Counted from the first letter of the stretch, positions 7,589 through 16,233 are shown. The stretch: DNA of 64,000 nucleotides from CALMEC01 sp964434425 (GCA_964434425.1 CAYSVH010000014.1:1-64000); one strand, 5' to 3'. Notes: generated by a model not told the origin, from the letters alone. A program made the numbers and translations.

Positions 7589-7853
7589 GCCCGGCCCGGA
7601 TCCAGACGCTCCCTCGCCGGTCGGCATGGGATACCCACACGGTCCGTCATGGCACCCGTGCTGGTGCCCTCGCTCGGGATTCCGGAGTGTCGTCCGGGAA
7701 GCGGGAAGAGGCCTTACGGGATGCGTCCGGAAAGCCGCGTATCTGACACCAGGCTTCCGAGGCGGTGGAGCGCCGAAGCCGGATACTCGGTGTGATCTCC
7801 ATGTTCTCCCTGTTCAGGGCCGTGTCCTCTCGCTCGTGGCGTCGCCCGTGGTG

Positions 7854-7886
7854 GTGAGACCCTGCCCGGAGAGTCCGGGGTCTCAC
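7854..7886 (-). terminator. Hairpin downstream of recQ
   Basis: Perfect 9-bp stem GTGAGACCC / GGGTCTCAC with a 15-nt loop, about 40 nt beyond the recQ stop. Probably a terminator for recQ; no U-tract is visible. Confidence 0.45.
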
Positions 7887-7928
7887 ACCGGACGTTCCGC
7901 CGCGCGGTCGGGCGCAGACGCCCCCGGG

Positions 7929-9824
7929 TTACTCCTCGGGTGAGGCGACCAGGCGGAGGATCTCGCGGCCGTAGCGCTTCAGCTTCGCGTTGCCGACGCC
8001 GGACACGGCGCTGAGTTCGTCCTTGGTGCTGGGCTCCGCCTCCGCGATCCCCGCGAGCGTCGCATCCGAGAACACCACGTAGGCGGGCACGCCCTGCTCC
8101 TTCGCCACCACGGAGCGCCATGAGCGGAGGCGATCAAAGAGGGCCTCGCCGGCCTCGTCCAGGTCGATGGTCGCCCTCGTCGCCTTCCGGCGGGTCTGTG
8201 CACGCACACGCTCCTGCTCGCGCCGAAGGCGGACGGTGCGCTCACCGGTGAGCACCTCGGTGGCGGCCTCCGTGACGGTGAACACGCCGTACGGTCCGTG
8301 GACACGCACCAGCCCCTGGGCGAGCATCTGCCGGACGACCCCGCGCCACTCGGGCTCGGTGAGGTCGCTCCCGATGCCGTAGGTCGAGAGCTGATGGTGC
8401 CGGAACCTGCGCGTGCGATCGGTGTCGCGCCCCAGCAGGATGTCGATGAGGTGGCCGGCGCCGAACTCCTGGCCCCGCTCCCGCTTCAGGCGGAGGATCG
8501 TCGACAGGAGCTTCTGCGCGGCGACCGTGCCATCGTAGGAGTCGGGCGGGGTGAGGCAGGTGTCGCAGTTGCCGCACGGCCCGCTGACCTCACCGAAGTA
8601 CGCGAGAAGCTGCTGCCGACGGCACTCCACGGTCTCACAGAGGGCGAGCATGGCGTCGAGGTGCAGCGACTGGGCGCGCTTGCGCTGCCAGTCCCCCTCG
8701 CCGTCCTCGATCATGCGCCGCTGCTGCACCACGTCCTGCAGCCCGTAGGCCAGCCAGGCCGTGGAGGGGGCGCCGTCACGCCCGGCGCGCCCGGTCTCCT
8801 GGTAGTAGCCCTCCACGGACTTCGGCAGGTCGAGGTGCGCGACGAACCGCACGTCGGGTTTGTCGATGCCCATGCCGAACGCGATCGTCGCCACCATGAC
8901 CACGCCGTTCTCCCTCAGGAACCGCGCCTGGTTGCGGGTGCGGGTGCGGGCATCCAGACCGGCGTGGTAGGGCAGGGCCGTAACCCCGTTGTCCGTGAGC
9001 CACTCGGCGGTCCGCTCGACGGAGGCGCGGCTCAGGCAGTAGACGATGCCGGCCTCGTCGAGATGCTCCGTCCGGATGAGATCCAGCAGGGCATCCCGTG
9101 CACTGCGCTTGGGCACGATCCGATACTGGATGTTGGGGCGGTCGAAGCTCGACACGAAGACGCGGGCGTCGTCCAGGGCGAGCCGGTCGGCGATGTCGCG
9201 CCGCGTTTCGACCGTGGCGGTCGCCGTGAGCGCGATGCGCGGCACCTGTGGCCAGCGATCGTGGAGAACCGACAGCCCGAGGTAGTCGGGGCGGAAGTCG
9301 TGGCCCCATTGGCTGACGCAGTGTGCCTCGTCGATCGCGAACAGGGCGATACCCGCGCGGTCGAACAGATCGGTGACGATCGGCAGCCGTTCAGGCGCCA
9401 GGTAGAGAAGATCGAGCCCACCCGCCAGGAGATCGCGTTCGACGGCCCGCCGTTCGTCCACCGTCTGTGTCGAGTTGAGGAACGCCGCGCGCACTCCCAG
9501 CTGCCGCAGTGCGTCCACCTGGTCCTGCATGAGTGCGATCAACGGACTGATCACGACGCCCGTTCCGTCCCGCACGAGTGACGGCACCTGGTAGCAGAGG
9601 CTCTTGCCGGCGCCCGTCGGCATGAGCACGATCGCGTCGCCACCGGACACCAGCGTGTCGATGACCTCGGCCTGGTCGCCGCGGAACGCGTCGTATCCCC
9701 AGACATGCCGCAGTGCGTCGACCGGGGTTGCGTACGCGGAGGCCGGCGATGGGTTCGCCGGACGCGACGGATCATCGACCGACGACGCGATGTCCGAGCC
9801 CTCCGGTTGACGCTGGCCGCTCAC
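7929..9824 (-). CDS. recQ: ATP-dependent DNA helicase RecQ
   Basis: 3'-5' superfamily 2 helicase for recombination and repair. In order: Walker A MPTGAGKS near residues 68-75, AIDEAHCVSQWGHDFRP (motif II plus the aromatic-rich loop), helicase motifs IV-VI (GIDKPDVRFVAHLDLP, QETGRAGRDG), the zinc-binding RQC cysteines (CRRQQLLAYFGE...CGNCDTC) and a C-terminal HRDC domain. Full length, about 631 residues. I favour GTG 9824 because TAGTGT lies 8 nt upstream on the coding strand, a leaderless arrangement; the frame can also start at GTG 9836. Confidence 0.95.
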   Translation of the reverse strand: MSGQRQPEGSDIASSVDDPSRPANPSPASAYATPVDALRHVWGYDAFRGDQAEVIDTLVSGGDAIVLMPTGAGKSLCYQVPSLVRDGTGVVISPLIALMQDQVDALRQLGVRAAFLNSTQTVDERRAVERDLLAGGLDLLYLAPERLPIVTDLFDRAGIALFAIDEAHCVSQWGHDFRPDYLGLSVLHDRWPQVPRIALTATATVETRRDIADRLALDDARVFVSSFDRPNIQYRIVPKRSARDALLDLIRTEHLDEAGIVYCLSRASVERTAEWLTDNGVTALPYHAGLDARTRTRNQARFLRENGVVMVATIAFGMGIDKPDVRFVAHLDLPKSVEGYYQETGRAGRDGAPSTAWLAYGLQDVVQQRRMIEDGEGDWQRKRAQSLHLDAMLALCETVECRRQQLLAYFGEVSGPCGNCDTCLTPPDSYDGTVAAQKLLSTILRLKRERGQEFGAGHLIDILLGRDTDRTRRFRHHQLSTYGIGSDLTEPEWRGVVRQMLAQGLVRVHGPYGVFTVTEAATEVLTGERTVRLRREQERVRAQTRRKATRATIDLDEAGEALFDRLRSWRSVVAKEQGVPAYVVFSDATLAGIAEAEPSTKDELSAVSGVGNAKLKRYGREILRLVASPEE

Positions 9825-9873
9825 GTGGATCCACACTACAGTGACCGACGATCGCGCCGCTCAAGCAGGCGAT

Positions 9874-9903
9874 CCACCCGGACGTCGTCGTCCGGGCGGG
9901 TGG
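9874..9903 (-). terminator. Hairpin after the trp operon
   Basis: CCACCCGGACG / CGTCCGG-GC-GGGTGG forms a long, slightly bulged stem with a TCGT loop, directly beyond the trpF stop (9906). Confidence 0.6.
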
Positions 9904-9905
9904 GT

Positions 9906-10571
9906 TCAGACGGGCGCGCTGTGCGCGCTGCGGACGAACGCCTGCATCAGACCCGGGCTCTTGCGGTCACCGTCCGCCGAGACGCCGGTGATGACGTCCA
10001 CGCACGCGGGGCGCACGGTCGCCACCGCCTGGGCGACGTTGCCGGGCGTCAGCCCTCCGGCAAGCACCACCGGCACGTCGATGGCGGCGACCACGGCCGC
10101 GGCGATCCGCCAGTCGAAGGCGTGTCCGGTCCCGGCCGGGCGCTCCGCGCTGTGGGAGTCCAGGAGGATCTCGGAGGCTCCGGCGTCGACGAATCGTCGG
10201 GCCGACGCGATCCAGGTGGGCGCGTCGCCGATCGGCTCGCCGGTATGCGCACGGAGTGCCTTCAGTGCCGGGATGCCCGAGGCGGCGACGGCCTCGACGA
10301 CGTCCGGGGGTTCATCGGCGTGCAACTGCATCATCGAGGGGCGGGTGCGTCGTGCGATCTCGAGGAGCGTGTCGGCGTTTCCACCGACCACCGCGACGGT
10401 GGTCACGTGCTCCGGCACGCGTGCCATGAGCTCGGCGGCCCGGTCGATGCTGAGGTTCCACGGAACGGGAAGCGGGTACTCCACCACGAAGCCCAGGCGG
10501 TCCGCCCCGGCGTTGACGGCGGCGTCGACATCATCGGCATGGGTGATGCCACAGATCTTGACGAGGGTCAC
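9906..10571 (-). CDS. trpF: Phosphoribosylanthranilate isomerase
   Basis: Third step of tryptophan synthesis: Amadori rearrangement of phosphoribosylanthranilate to CdRP. The 221-residue TIM barrel begins VKICGIT with the catalytic Cys, and has MQLHADEPP (the usual QLHG.E strand) and VVLAGGLTPGNVAQAV (phosphate-binding). The C-terminal strand VDVITGVSADGDRKS differs slightly from the usual VDVSSGVE...G.KD. The start overlaps the trpC stop by 4 nt, so the two are coupled. Confidence 0.93.
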   Translation of the reverse strand: MTLVKICGITHADDVDAAVNAGADRLGFVVEYPLPVPWNLSIDRAAELMARVPEHVTTVAVVGGNADTLLEIARRTRPSMMQLHADEPPDVVEAVAASGIPALKALRAHTGEPIGDAPTWIASARRFVDAGASEILLDSHSAERPAGTGHAFDWRIAAAVVAAIDVPVVLAGGLTPGNVAQAVATVRPACVDVITGVSADGDRKSPGLMQAFVRSAHSAPV

Positions 10572-11275
10572 TGCGGCCAGCCCACCGAGGTCAGTTCACG
10601 GACCTTCCAGGCGGGGTCGTCCGCCCGCAGGACGGCGGTGCCCACCAGGACGGCGTCGGCTCCCGCATCGCGGGCGCGACGGGTGTCCTCCGCCGTCGCG
10701 ATCGCGCTCTCGCTCAGGAGGGGTGCGGCCGAGCGGATCGATCCGGCGAGCGCCTCGGTCCGGCCGACGTCGCCGTCGTCCGTTTCGCCGATCGTGATGT
10801 CGCGGTTGTTGATGCCGACGACGCTGGGTGCGATGCCGAGTTCGCCGAGTCGTGCGATCTCCGCGGCCGATCCGACCTCCACGAGGGTCTCGAGGCCGGC
10901 CTCGAGTGCCAGGCCGTGGAGTTGCGCGAACCCGTCGGGGTCGAGCATCCCGATCGTGAGCAGGAGCACCTGGGCACCGGCGTCGACGGTGTCCTCGATG
11001 TCGGCCATCGAACGCGGGAAGTCCTTGCGGAGGATCGGCAGCGGCGTCACATCGCGGATGTGGCGGATGATGTCGAGCGATCCTCCGAAATCGTGCGGTT
11101 CGGTGACGACCGAGATGCCCGCGGCCCCGCCGGCCTCGTAGGCGCGCACGAGATCGACCGGATCACGACCGCGCAGGAGCGAGCCCTCCTTGGGTGACCG
11201 CACCTTGATCTCGGCGATGACCGGCATGTCCCCGCCGCGCTGGCGTGAGCGGATGCTATCGACCATTCCCATCAC
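10568..11275 (-). CDS. trpC: Indole-3-glycerol phosphate synthase, short form
   Basis: Converts CdRP to indole-3-glycerol phosphate. Barrel motifs are present: VIAEIKVRSPKEG, LRKDFP, ETLVEV, GINNRD and LLSESAIAT. The usual SPS.G is SPKEG here and SESGI is SESAI. At 235 residues it lacks the N-terminal about 20-25 residues found in most TrpC proteins. Starts GTG 11275 (or ATG 11272) just after the trpD stop and overlaps trpF. Confidence 0.9.
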   Translation of the reverse strand: MMGMVDSIRSRQRGGDMPVIAEIKVRSPKEGSLLRGRDPVDLVRAYEAGGAAGISVVTEPHDFGGSLDIIRHIRDVTPLPILRKDFPRSMADIEDTVDAGAQVLLLTIGMLDPDGFAQLHGLALEAGLETLVEVGSAAEIARLGELGIAPSVVGINNRDITIGETDDGDVGRTEALAGSIRSAAPLLSESAIATAEDTRRARDAGADAVLVGTAVLRADDPAWKVRELTSVGWPQ

Positions 11276-11276
11276 G

Positions 11277-12305
11277 TCAGAGCGCGTTGGACGCCTCGGC
11301 GATTTCCGCCAGCTTGCGGGCGGCCGCGCCCGAGTCGAGCGTCTCGCGTGCCCTGGCGATCCCCGCCTCGGGGCTGTCCGCGAGGCCGGATGCGTAGAGG
11401 GCGAACCCGTTGTTCAGAAGGAGGAAATCGCGCATCGGTCCCTGCTCCTCGCCGGAGAAGATACGGCGGATGACGTCGGCGTTGTATTCGGGCGAGCCAC
11501 CCTGGACGTCCTCGAGGTCGCAGCGCGAGAAGCCGAAGTCCTCGGGTGCGATCTCGTAGCGCTCGATCGAGTCGCCCTTCACCTCGGCGACCGACGTGCG
11601 TCCCAGAAGCGAGATCTCGTCCAGGCCGTCCAGCCCGTGGACCACGATGACGTGCTTCATGTCGAGCTGGGCGACGACCTCGGCCACCATCGGCACGAGT
11701 CCGGGCTGGTACACGCCCAGCAGGTGGCGGGGTGCGCCGGCGGGGTTGATGAGCGGCCCGATGATCGTGAAGAAGATCGTCTTGATGCCGAGCGCCTGCT
11801 CGGGGAAGAAGACCTTCAGCATGATCGGGTGGAAGGCGGGGGCGTAGAGGAAGCTCCAGCCGACCTGCTCGATCAGCCGCCGGCCGTCGTCCGGCGCGAT
11901 CTCGACCTTCACCCCGAGCGCCTCGAGCGCGTCCGCACTGCCGGAGGACGACGAGATGCTGCGGCTGCCGTGCTTCGCCACGGGGACGCCCGCGGCGGCC
12001 GTGAGGACGGAGTTGGCGGTGCTCACGTTGAACGTCGTGAGGCCGCCTCCGGTTCCGCACATGTCCATGAGGTCTCCGTCGACCGCGGGCTCGATCTGGA
12101 CGCAGTTGGCCCGCATGGCGCGTGCGATGTATGCGACCTCGTCGATGCTGGGACCCTTCATCAGGAGGGCCACGAGGAAGCCGGCGATCTGGACGTCGGT
12201 CACCGTGTCGTCGCGCATGGCCTCGACGAAGTCGACGATCTCGCGCTCGTTCAGATCCTGGTTCTGGGTGAGCTTGGCGAGGCTGCTGCGGTAGAGCGTG
12301 GACAC
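11277..12305 (-). CDS. trpD: Anthranilate phosphoribosyltransferase
   Basis: Transfers phosphoribose from PRPP to anthranilate. The 342-residue protein shows DMCGTGGG (PRPP loop), TFNVSTANSVL and AKHGSRSISSSSGSADALEALG (substrate loop), plus the GRTSVAEVK segment. GTG start preceded by GAGGAG at a good distance. It is followed immediately by trpC and trpF; trpE, trpG, trpB and trpA are not nearby, so the pathway is split in this genome. Confidence 0.95.
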   Translation of the reverse strand: MSTLYRSSLAKLTQNQDLNEREIVDFVEAMRDDTVTDVQIAGFLVALLMKGPSIDEVAYIARAMRANCVQIEPAVDGDLMDMCGTGGGLTTFNVSTANSVLTAAAGVPVAKHGSRSISSSSGSADALEALGVKVEIAPDDGRRLIEQVGWSFLYAPAFHPIMLKVFFPEQALGIKTIFFTIIGPLINPAGAPRHLLGVYQPGLVPMVAEVVAQLDMKHVIVVHGLDGLDEISLLGRTSVAEVKGDSIERYEIAPEDFGFSRCDLEDVQGGSPEYNADVIRRIFSGEEQGPMRDFLLLNNGFALYASGLADSPEAGIARARETLDSGAAARKLAEIAEASNAL

Positions 12306-12315
12306 GTTGTCTCCT

Positions 12316-12419
12316 CATCGGTTGATTCCGCGGAATCGTGGACTCGGGGTGCGTTCACGGTGTATGCGGGGCGTCGCCGGGGAGATGCGCCGTGCCGTGA
12401 GACGTCGATCCGATTCGTC
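12316..12419 (-). repeat. Dispersed inverted-arm repeat, degenerate copy (family R1)
   Basis: The left end (ATCGGTTGATTCCGCGGAAT, then CGTGGACTCGGGGTGCG) and right end (GCCGTGAGACGTCGATCC) match the two arms of the repeats at 32785-33285 in reverse orientation. It fills the gap between trpD and the RAM-domain gene, and its far end overlaps that gene's stop codon. It is the shortest copy, apparently lacking most of the centre. Confidence 0.6.
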
Positions 12420-12660
12420 AGAACTTGTACGTGCGGAAGGCCATGAGGGTCTCCGTGTCGGCGACCCCCTCGATGTGCCCCAGCTTCTCGGTGATGACCT
12501 CGGCCATGAGCTCGTACTCCTCGACCTGCACCTTGACGACGAGGTCGTACGGTCCCGTCACCGAGTGCACCTCGGTGGCCTCGGCGATCTGCCCGATGGC
12601 GCGTGCGACATGCGCCACCTCATTCCGCTCGGTGTTCACTAGGACGATCGCGGTAACCAC
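12418..12660 (-). CDS. Stand-alone Lrp/AsnC effector-binding (RAM) domain protein
   Basis: An 80-residue ferredoxin-like alpha/beta domain (TAIVLVNTERNEVAHVARAI ... VTGPYDLVVKV) without the helix-turn-helix of full Lrp proteins. Such proteins bind amino acids and assemble as oligomers. The GAGGAGG ribosome site (12663-12669) is strong. Its position upstream of trpD on the same strand suggests it is the first gene of the operon and may sense an amino acid; that role is inference. Confidence 0.85.
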   Translation of the reverse strand: MVTAIVLVNTERNEVAHVARAIGQIAEATEVHSVTGPYDLVVKVQVEEYELMAEVITEKLGHIEGVADTETLMAFRTYKF

Positions 12661-12771
12661 GGGGCCTCCTCAGGTGCGACGTCACGCCATTCCATAGAAG
12701 TTCGCTGCGGAACGCAAGGATCGCCCAGGACGTCGGATCAACGCAGGGCGTCCGTCCGCGTACGCGCCGGG

Positions 12772-12777
12772 TAGCCT
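12772..12777 (+). promoter_or_regulatory. Leaderless-type -10 box for the LLM oxidoreductase gene
   Basis: TAGCCT ends 6 nt before ATG 12784, and no ribosome site is visible. This spacing puts the transcript start at or next to the start codon. Confidence 0.55.
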
Positions 12778-12783
12778 GACGGG

Positions 12784-13809
12784 ATGTCCGTACCGCTCTC
12801 CGTCCTCGATCTCGCGCCCGTTCCGACGGGGAAGAGCCCGGCTGACGCCGTGCGCGCCACGCTTGATCTGGCGGTCCTCGCCGACGAGCTCGGGTTCACC
12901 CGCTACTGGCTGGCCGAACACCACAACACGCCGGGCATGGCGTGCCCGGCACCCGAGGTGATGATCGGTCACGTCGCGTCGGTGACCACGGGTCTGCGGG
13001 TGGGCTCCGGCGGGATCATGCTGCCCAACCACAGTCCGCTCCACGTCGCCGAGACGTTCCGGCTCCTGGAGGTGCTGCACCCCGACCGCATCGACCTCGG
13101 GATCGGGCGCGCACCGGGAACGGATCCGATCACCGCCCACGCGCTGCGCCGAGGCGTCGCCGCGGACGACTTCCCCCAGCAGCTGGCCGAGCTCATGGCG
13201 TTCACGAGCGAGGGCTTCCCGGACGATCACCCGTTTCGCCATGTCCGCGCCGAGCCCGCCGAGGTGTCGCTGCCGCCCCTCTGGATCCTGGGTTCGAGCG
13301 AGTACGGTGCATCCGTCGCGGCGGCGTTCGGACTGGGGTTCGCGTTCGCGCGACACATGAACCCGCGCGGCGCGGCGGCGGTCATGGCGCGTTACCGTGA
13401 CGAGTTCCGCCCGTCCGACGCACTCCGGGAGCCCTACGCCATCCTGGCCCTCTCGGCGATCGCCGCCGAGAACGCGGACGAGGCACGGTCGCTCGCCATG
13501 TCGATGGGGCTCGGCGTCGTCCGCATGCGGCAGGGGCTGGCGGGCAAGCTGCCGAGCCCGGCGGAGGCCGAGGCCCACGCGTGGACCGAGGCCGAGAGCG
13601 ACCAGCTGCGGCGCTACCTGCGCGCCCAGGTACTGGGGACGGGAGCCGATGTCGCGGCCGAACTGCGGGGTCTCGTCACCGAGACCGGTGCGGACGAGCT
13701 CATGCTCATGACCCTCGTCCACGACCACGCGGCGCGTCGGCGGTCGTACGAGTCGATCGCCTCGGCTATGGGGTCGGTTCGGCGGGTGGCGCCGTCGTCC
13801 GGCGGATAG
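12784..13809 (+). CDS. LLM-class flavin-dependent oxidoreductase
   Basis: Bacterial luciferase-like monooxygenase family (TIM barrel using FMNH2 or F420). The 341-residue protein has the family start LSVLDLAPVPTG, RYWLAEHHNTPGMACPAPEVMIGHVAS, VGSGGIMLPNHSPLHVAE and DLGIGRAPGTDP. Substrate is not predictable. The 3' end overlaps the convergent LacI-type gene by 44 nt. Confidence 0.9.
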   Translation: MSVPLSVLDLAPVPTGKSPADAVRATLDLAVLADELGFTRYWLAEHHNTPGMACPAPEVMIGHVASVTTGLRVGSGGIMLPNHSPLHVAETFRLLEVLHPDRIDLGIGRAPGTDPITAHALRRGVAADDFPQQLAELMAFTSEGFPDDHPFRHVRAEPAEVSLPPLWILGSSEYGASVAAAFGLGFAFARHMNPRGAAAVMARYRDEFRPSDALREPYAILALSAIAAENADEARSLAMSMGLGVVRMRQGLAGKLPSPAEAEAHAWTEAESDQLRRYLRAQVLGTGADVAAELRGLVTETGADELMLMTLVHDHAARRRSYESIASAMGSVRRVAPSSGG

Positions 13810-14743
13810 CGAGCGCGACCGGAAGCTCCGGTGGGGGCGGAGGCGTCTCCCCGGAGATCATCTGGATCAGGGTCTCTCCCGCGAGTTCGCCCATCGGCCG
13901 GTGGGGGACCATCAGGGTGGTGAGCCCGGCCGCATCCGCCCCGGGGACGTCGTCCATCCCGGTGACCGAGATGTCGCGTGGAGCCTGAAGCCCCAGCCGG
14001 TGAACGGCCTCCAGGGCACCGAGTGCCAACGAATCGGACAGGGCAAGGAGTGCGCTCGGTCGCGGATCCGCACCGAGTGCCGCGCGGGCGGATGCCTCGC
14101 CGGCGGCGCGGTCCGGCCATCCGCCCTGCGCCCGGCTTTCGTAGACGATCACGTGCTCGCCGATGTCACCCGGGGTGAGCCCACCGAGCCGGTGGGTGAG
14201 CTCGGGGGTCGAGAGCACCGCGATGCGGCGATGCCCCAACGCCCGCAGGTGGTGCGCGACGATCTGCACCCCGTGGGGCATGTCGACCGAGACGTTCGGC
14301 TGATCGTCGCGCGGCGACGTCGCATCGATGGCCACCGCGCGTCCGCGCACCGGCCCCTCGCCTGACGGGCGGTACCGGACGTATCCGTCGACGGCGAGGT
14401 CCTGCGCCCGCCCCGCGATGACGACGGCGAGTCCGGCACCGTCGCACGCCGTCACGAGACCCTGCGTGATGAGGGAGGCGACGGGGTCGGCCAGGAAGTC
14501 GCGCGCGTCGGCATCGCTCCAGAGCGCCACCATCTGCGTGCGGCCGAGCGCCAGCGTGCGCGCCGACGGATTGGGACCGGCGTAGTCCAGTCTGTCGGCG
14601 GCCTCGAGGACGCGCTGCCGGGTGGCGGCCGCCACCCGATGGGGGTTGCTGAACGTGTTGGAGGCCGTCCAGATCGACACGCCGGCCGCGTGTGCCACAT
14701 CGCGGAGGGTCGGCGCGCGCCTCGGCTTTTCGGTCGACGTCAT
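13766..14743 (-). CDS. LacI-type transcriptional regulator
   Basis: A 325-residue repressor. The N-terminal helix-turn-helix and hinge helix (TLRDVAHAAGVSIWTASNTF ... RVLEAADRLDYAGPNPSARTL) is followed by a periplasmic-binding-protein-like effector domain. ATG 14743 is preferred because AGGAT lies about 7 nt upstream; ATG 14752 directly abuts it. Two near-identical palindromes, one in its own promoter and one before the divergent acetoacetate-decarboxylase-like gene, make autoregulation and control of that gene likely. Confidence 0.9.
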   Translation of the reverse strand: MTSTEKPRRAPTLRDVAHAAGVSIWTASNTFSNPHRVAAATRQRVLEAADRLDYAGPNPSARTLALGRTQMVALWSDADARDFLADPVASLITQGLVTACDGAGLAVVIAGRAQDLAVDGYVRYRPSGEGPVRGRAVAIDATSPRDDQPNVSVDMPHGVQIVAHHLRALGHRRIAVLSTPELTHRLGGLTPGDIGEHVIVYESRAQGGWPDRAAGEASARAALGADPRPSALLALSDSLALGALEAVHRLGLQAPRDISVTGMDDVPGADAAGLTTLMVPHRPMGELAGETLIQMISGETPPPPPELPVALAIRRTTAPPAEPTP

Positions 14744-14762
14744 CGCGTGCATCCTGTCAGAG

Positions 14763-14774
14763 CTAAGCCGTTAG
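14763..14774. promoter_or_regulatory. LacI-type operator candidate O1
   Basis: CTAAGCCGTTAG, a CTAA...TTAG palindrome 20 nt upstream of the regulator's start codon. Nearly the same sequence occurs 106 nt away at O2. Confidence 0.55.
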
Positions 14775-14868
14775 ATGGCGGCACGGCGCGGCGATCGTCG
14801 CGGGTCGTGAGGCTGCGAAGGGTTGCCGCCCGCGGGTGGGAGGAGTAGCCTGCCGGAACGCCGCCGAA

Positions 14869-14880
14869 CTAAACGGTTAG
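14869..14880. promoter_or_regulatory. LacI-type operator candidate O2
   Basis: CTAAACGGTTAG with the central CG typical of LacI-family sites, 48 nt before the start of the acetoacetate-decarboxylase-like gene. The centre-to-centre distance to O1 is 106 nt, about ten helical turns, so looping is possible. Confidence 0.6.
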
Positions 14881-14927
14881 GTCTGCATCGCGCCACCACT
14901 CTTCCCTCGTTTCAAGGAGATCGCGAA

Positions 14928-15605
14928 ATGGCTCGACTCGAAGCACCGCAGCTGGTCACCGACAGCCGCATGCTCTACTTCACGTGGGTCCCCGCTGATC
15001 CGGCGGCGCTGCGGGCGCTGGTTCCGAGCTCACTGGATCTCGCTCCCAACAGCCAGTGCTTCATCAACCAGTACGTCGTGGACGCCACCGACCAGACGTC
15101 GGGGTTCGAGCAGTACTCGCTCACGTACTGCGGCGCCGATCTCTCGGGTCATGACACCCCCGATGGCAACGTCCCGGGTCGCTGGTGGACGCACTACTTC
15201 AACTCGAACGCTGAGATGCGGGAGTACGCATCGCAGCGCGGCGTGCCCGCCGGCGAGGGCTCCACGACCCTCGAGATCGCCGACGGCATCCTGACCGCCA
15301 CGACCTCGGCGGGCGGCACGCCGCTCATCCGCACCACCGCCAGGGTGGGCGAGGTGGCCGTCAGGGCCGGTGGCCAGTTGCGCTACGTCACCGACGTCGA
15401 CGGGACGCTGACCTCGGGTCTGTACCCGTTCAACGCCACCATGGTCGACCCGTTCGAGGTCACCGCGATGGAGTTCCTGCAGCCCGATCACCCGGTGTAC
15501 GCGCTGCGTCCGGCCGACCCGCTCGAGGTCACCTGGGGCTTCTACTCGCCGAAGGCCTCCTTCTGCTACCCGGGTGGCGAGGGGCCCCTCGGCGAGATGC
15601 CGTAG
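14928..15605 (+). CDS. Acetoacetate decarboxylase-fold protein lacking the usual Lys motif
   Basis: A 225-residue protein resembling the acetoacetate decarboxylase superfamily: N-terminal substrate-pocket strand (MLYFTWVPADPAALRALVPSSLDL), a middle beta-cone and the ATMVDPFEVTAMEFL C-terminal part. I cannot find the PKK/PKxL segment that carries the Schiff-base lysine in true decarboxylases, so another reaction (hydratase, aldolase or dehydratase type) is likely. AAGGAGA sits 7 nt before ATG 14928. It is probably controlled by the divergent LacI-type regulator. Confidence 0.75.
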   Translation: MARLEAPQLVTDSRMLYFTWVPADPAALRALVPSSLDLAPNSQCFINQYVVDATDQTSGFEQYSLTYCGADLSGHDTPDGNVPGRWWTHYFNSNAEMREYASQRGVPAGEGSTTLEIADGILTATTSAGGTPLIRTTARVGEVAVRAGGQLRYVTDVDGTLTSGLYPFNATMVDPFEVTAMEFLQPDHPVYALRPADPLEVTWGFYSPKASFCYPGGEGPLGEMP

Positions 15606-15660
15606 CACGATTCCTCCGCGGGGCCGGTGTCCGGCACCGGCCCCGACCCGTTTTCGCGGC

Positions 15661-16233
15661 TCAGCCTGACCCCAGTGTGAGGTCCATGAGCCGGGCGACG
15701 CGCACCCGGCGGACGTCGTCCGCGCTCACCAGGCGGTCCAGCCACGCCGTGACCTCGTCCCGGTCGATCTCGCCGGCGTTCAGGAACAGGATCTGTTCGA
15801 TGTCGAGCCAGTCCTTCCGGCGATCGAACACCGCCTTGAAGACGATGAGGTGCTCGGGACTCAGGATCGGAATGGTGGTGTCGCCGAACGGCACCCTCCG
15901 GACGGCGTCCCGGCAGGCCTCGTGGAAGGGGTCGTAGGCGAAGAACAGGTCGATGGGCGTCCGTCCCCAGCCGACGCGGACCTGGCCGTGGCGGGTGACC
16001 GCCGGCAGGTGGACGTCGGGATCCACGTCGGCTCCGAGCGCCTCCAGGACGGCGAAGGTGCTCTCGGCGAGGTCCGGGGCGGCGAAGACATTGACGTCGA
16101 CGTCGATTGTGGAGCGGGGCTCGGCGTAGTAGGCGAGGGCCAGGGCGCCGCCGAAGGCGTGGGGGATGTCCGCGGTGAGGAGTGCTCGGGCGATGAGGAC
16201 GATCTTCTCGTCCAATGCCGGCTCGCGCGTCAT
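15661..16233 (-). CDS. Nucleotidyltransferase-fold protein (AbiEii/MNT-like), possible toxin
   Basis: A 190-residue protein with a DNA polymerase beta-like nucleotidyltransferase core: FGGALALAYYAEPRSTIDVDVNVF, where G-G-x9-T-x-D-V-D is the metal-binding pattern, then PIDLFFAYDPFHEA supplying the third acidic position, and a helical C-terminus with LSPEHLIVFKAVFDRRKDWLDIE. This arrangement is shared by AbiEii-type toxins and related domains. Its start overlaps the stop of the upstream 160-residue gene (ATGA), so they form a two-gene unit like a toxin-antitoxin pair. Toxicity is inferred from family and context only. Confidence 0.75.
   Translation of the reverse strand: MTREPALDEKIVLIARALLTADIPHAFGGALALAYYAEPRSTIDVDVNVFAAPDLAESTFAVLEALGADVDPDVHLPAVTRHGQVRVGWGRTPIDLFFAYDPFHEACRDAVRRVPFGDTTIPILSPEHLIVFKAVFDRRKDWLDIEQILFLNAGEIDRDEVTAWLDRLVSADDVRRVRVARLMDLTLGSG

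Noticed and set aside
7564..7943. Small genes between the collagen-like gene and recQ
   Set aside because: Several overlapping frames, none with codon bias or a ribosome site; the interval contains hairpins at both ends.
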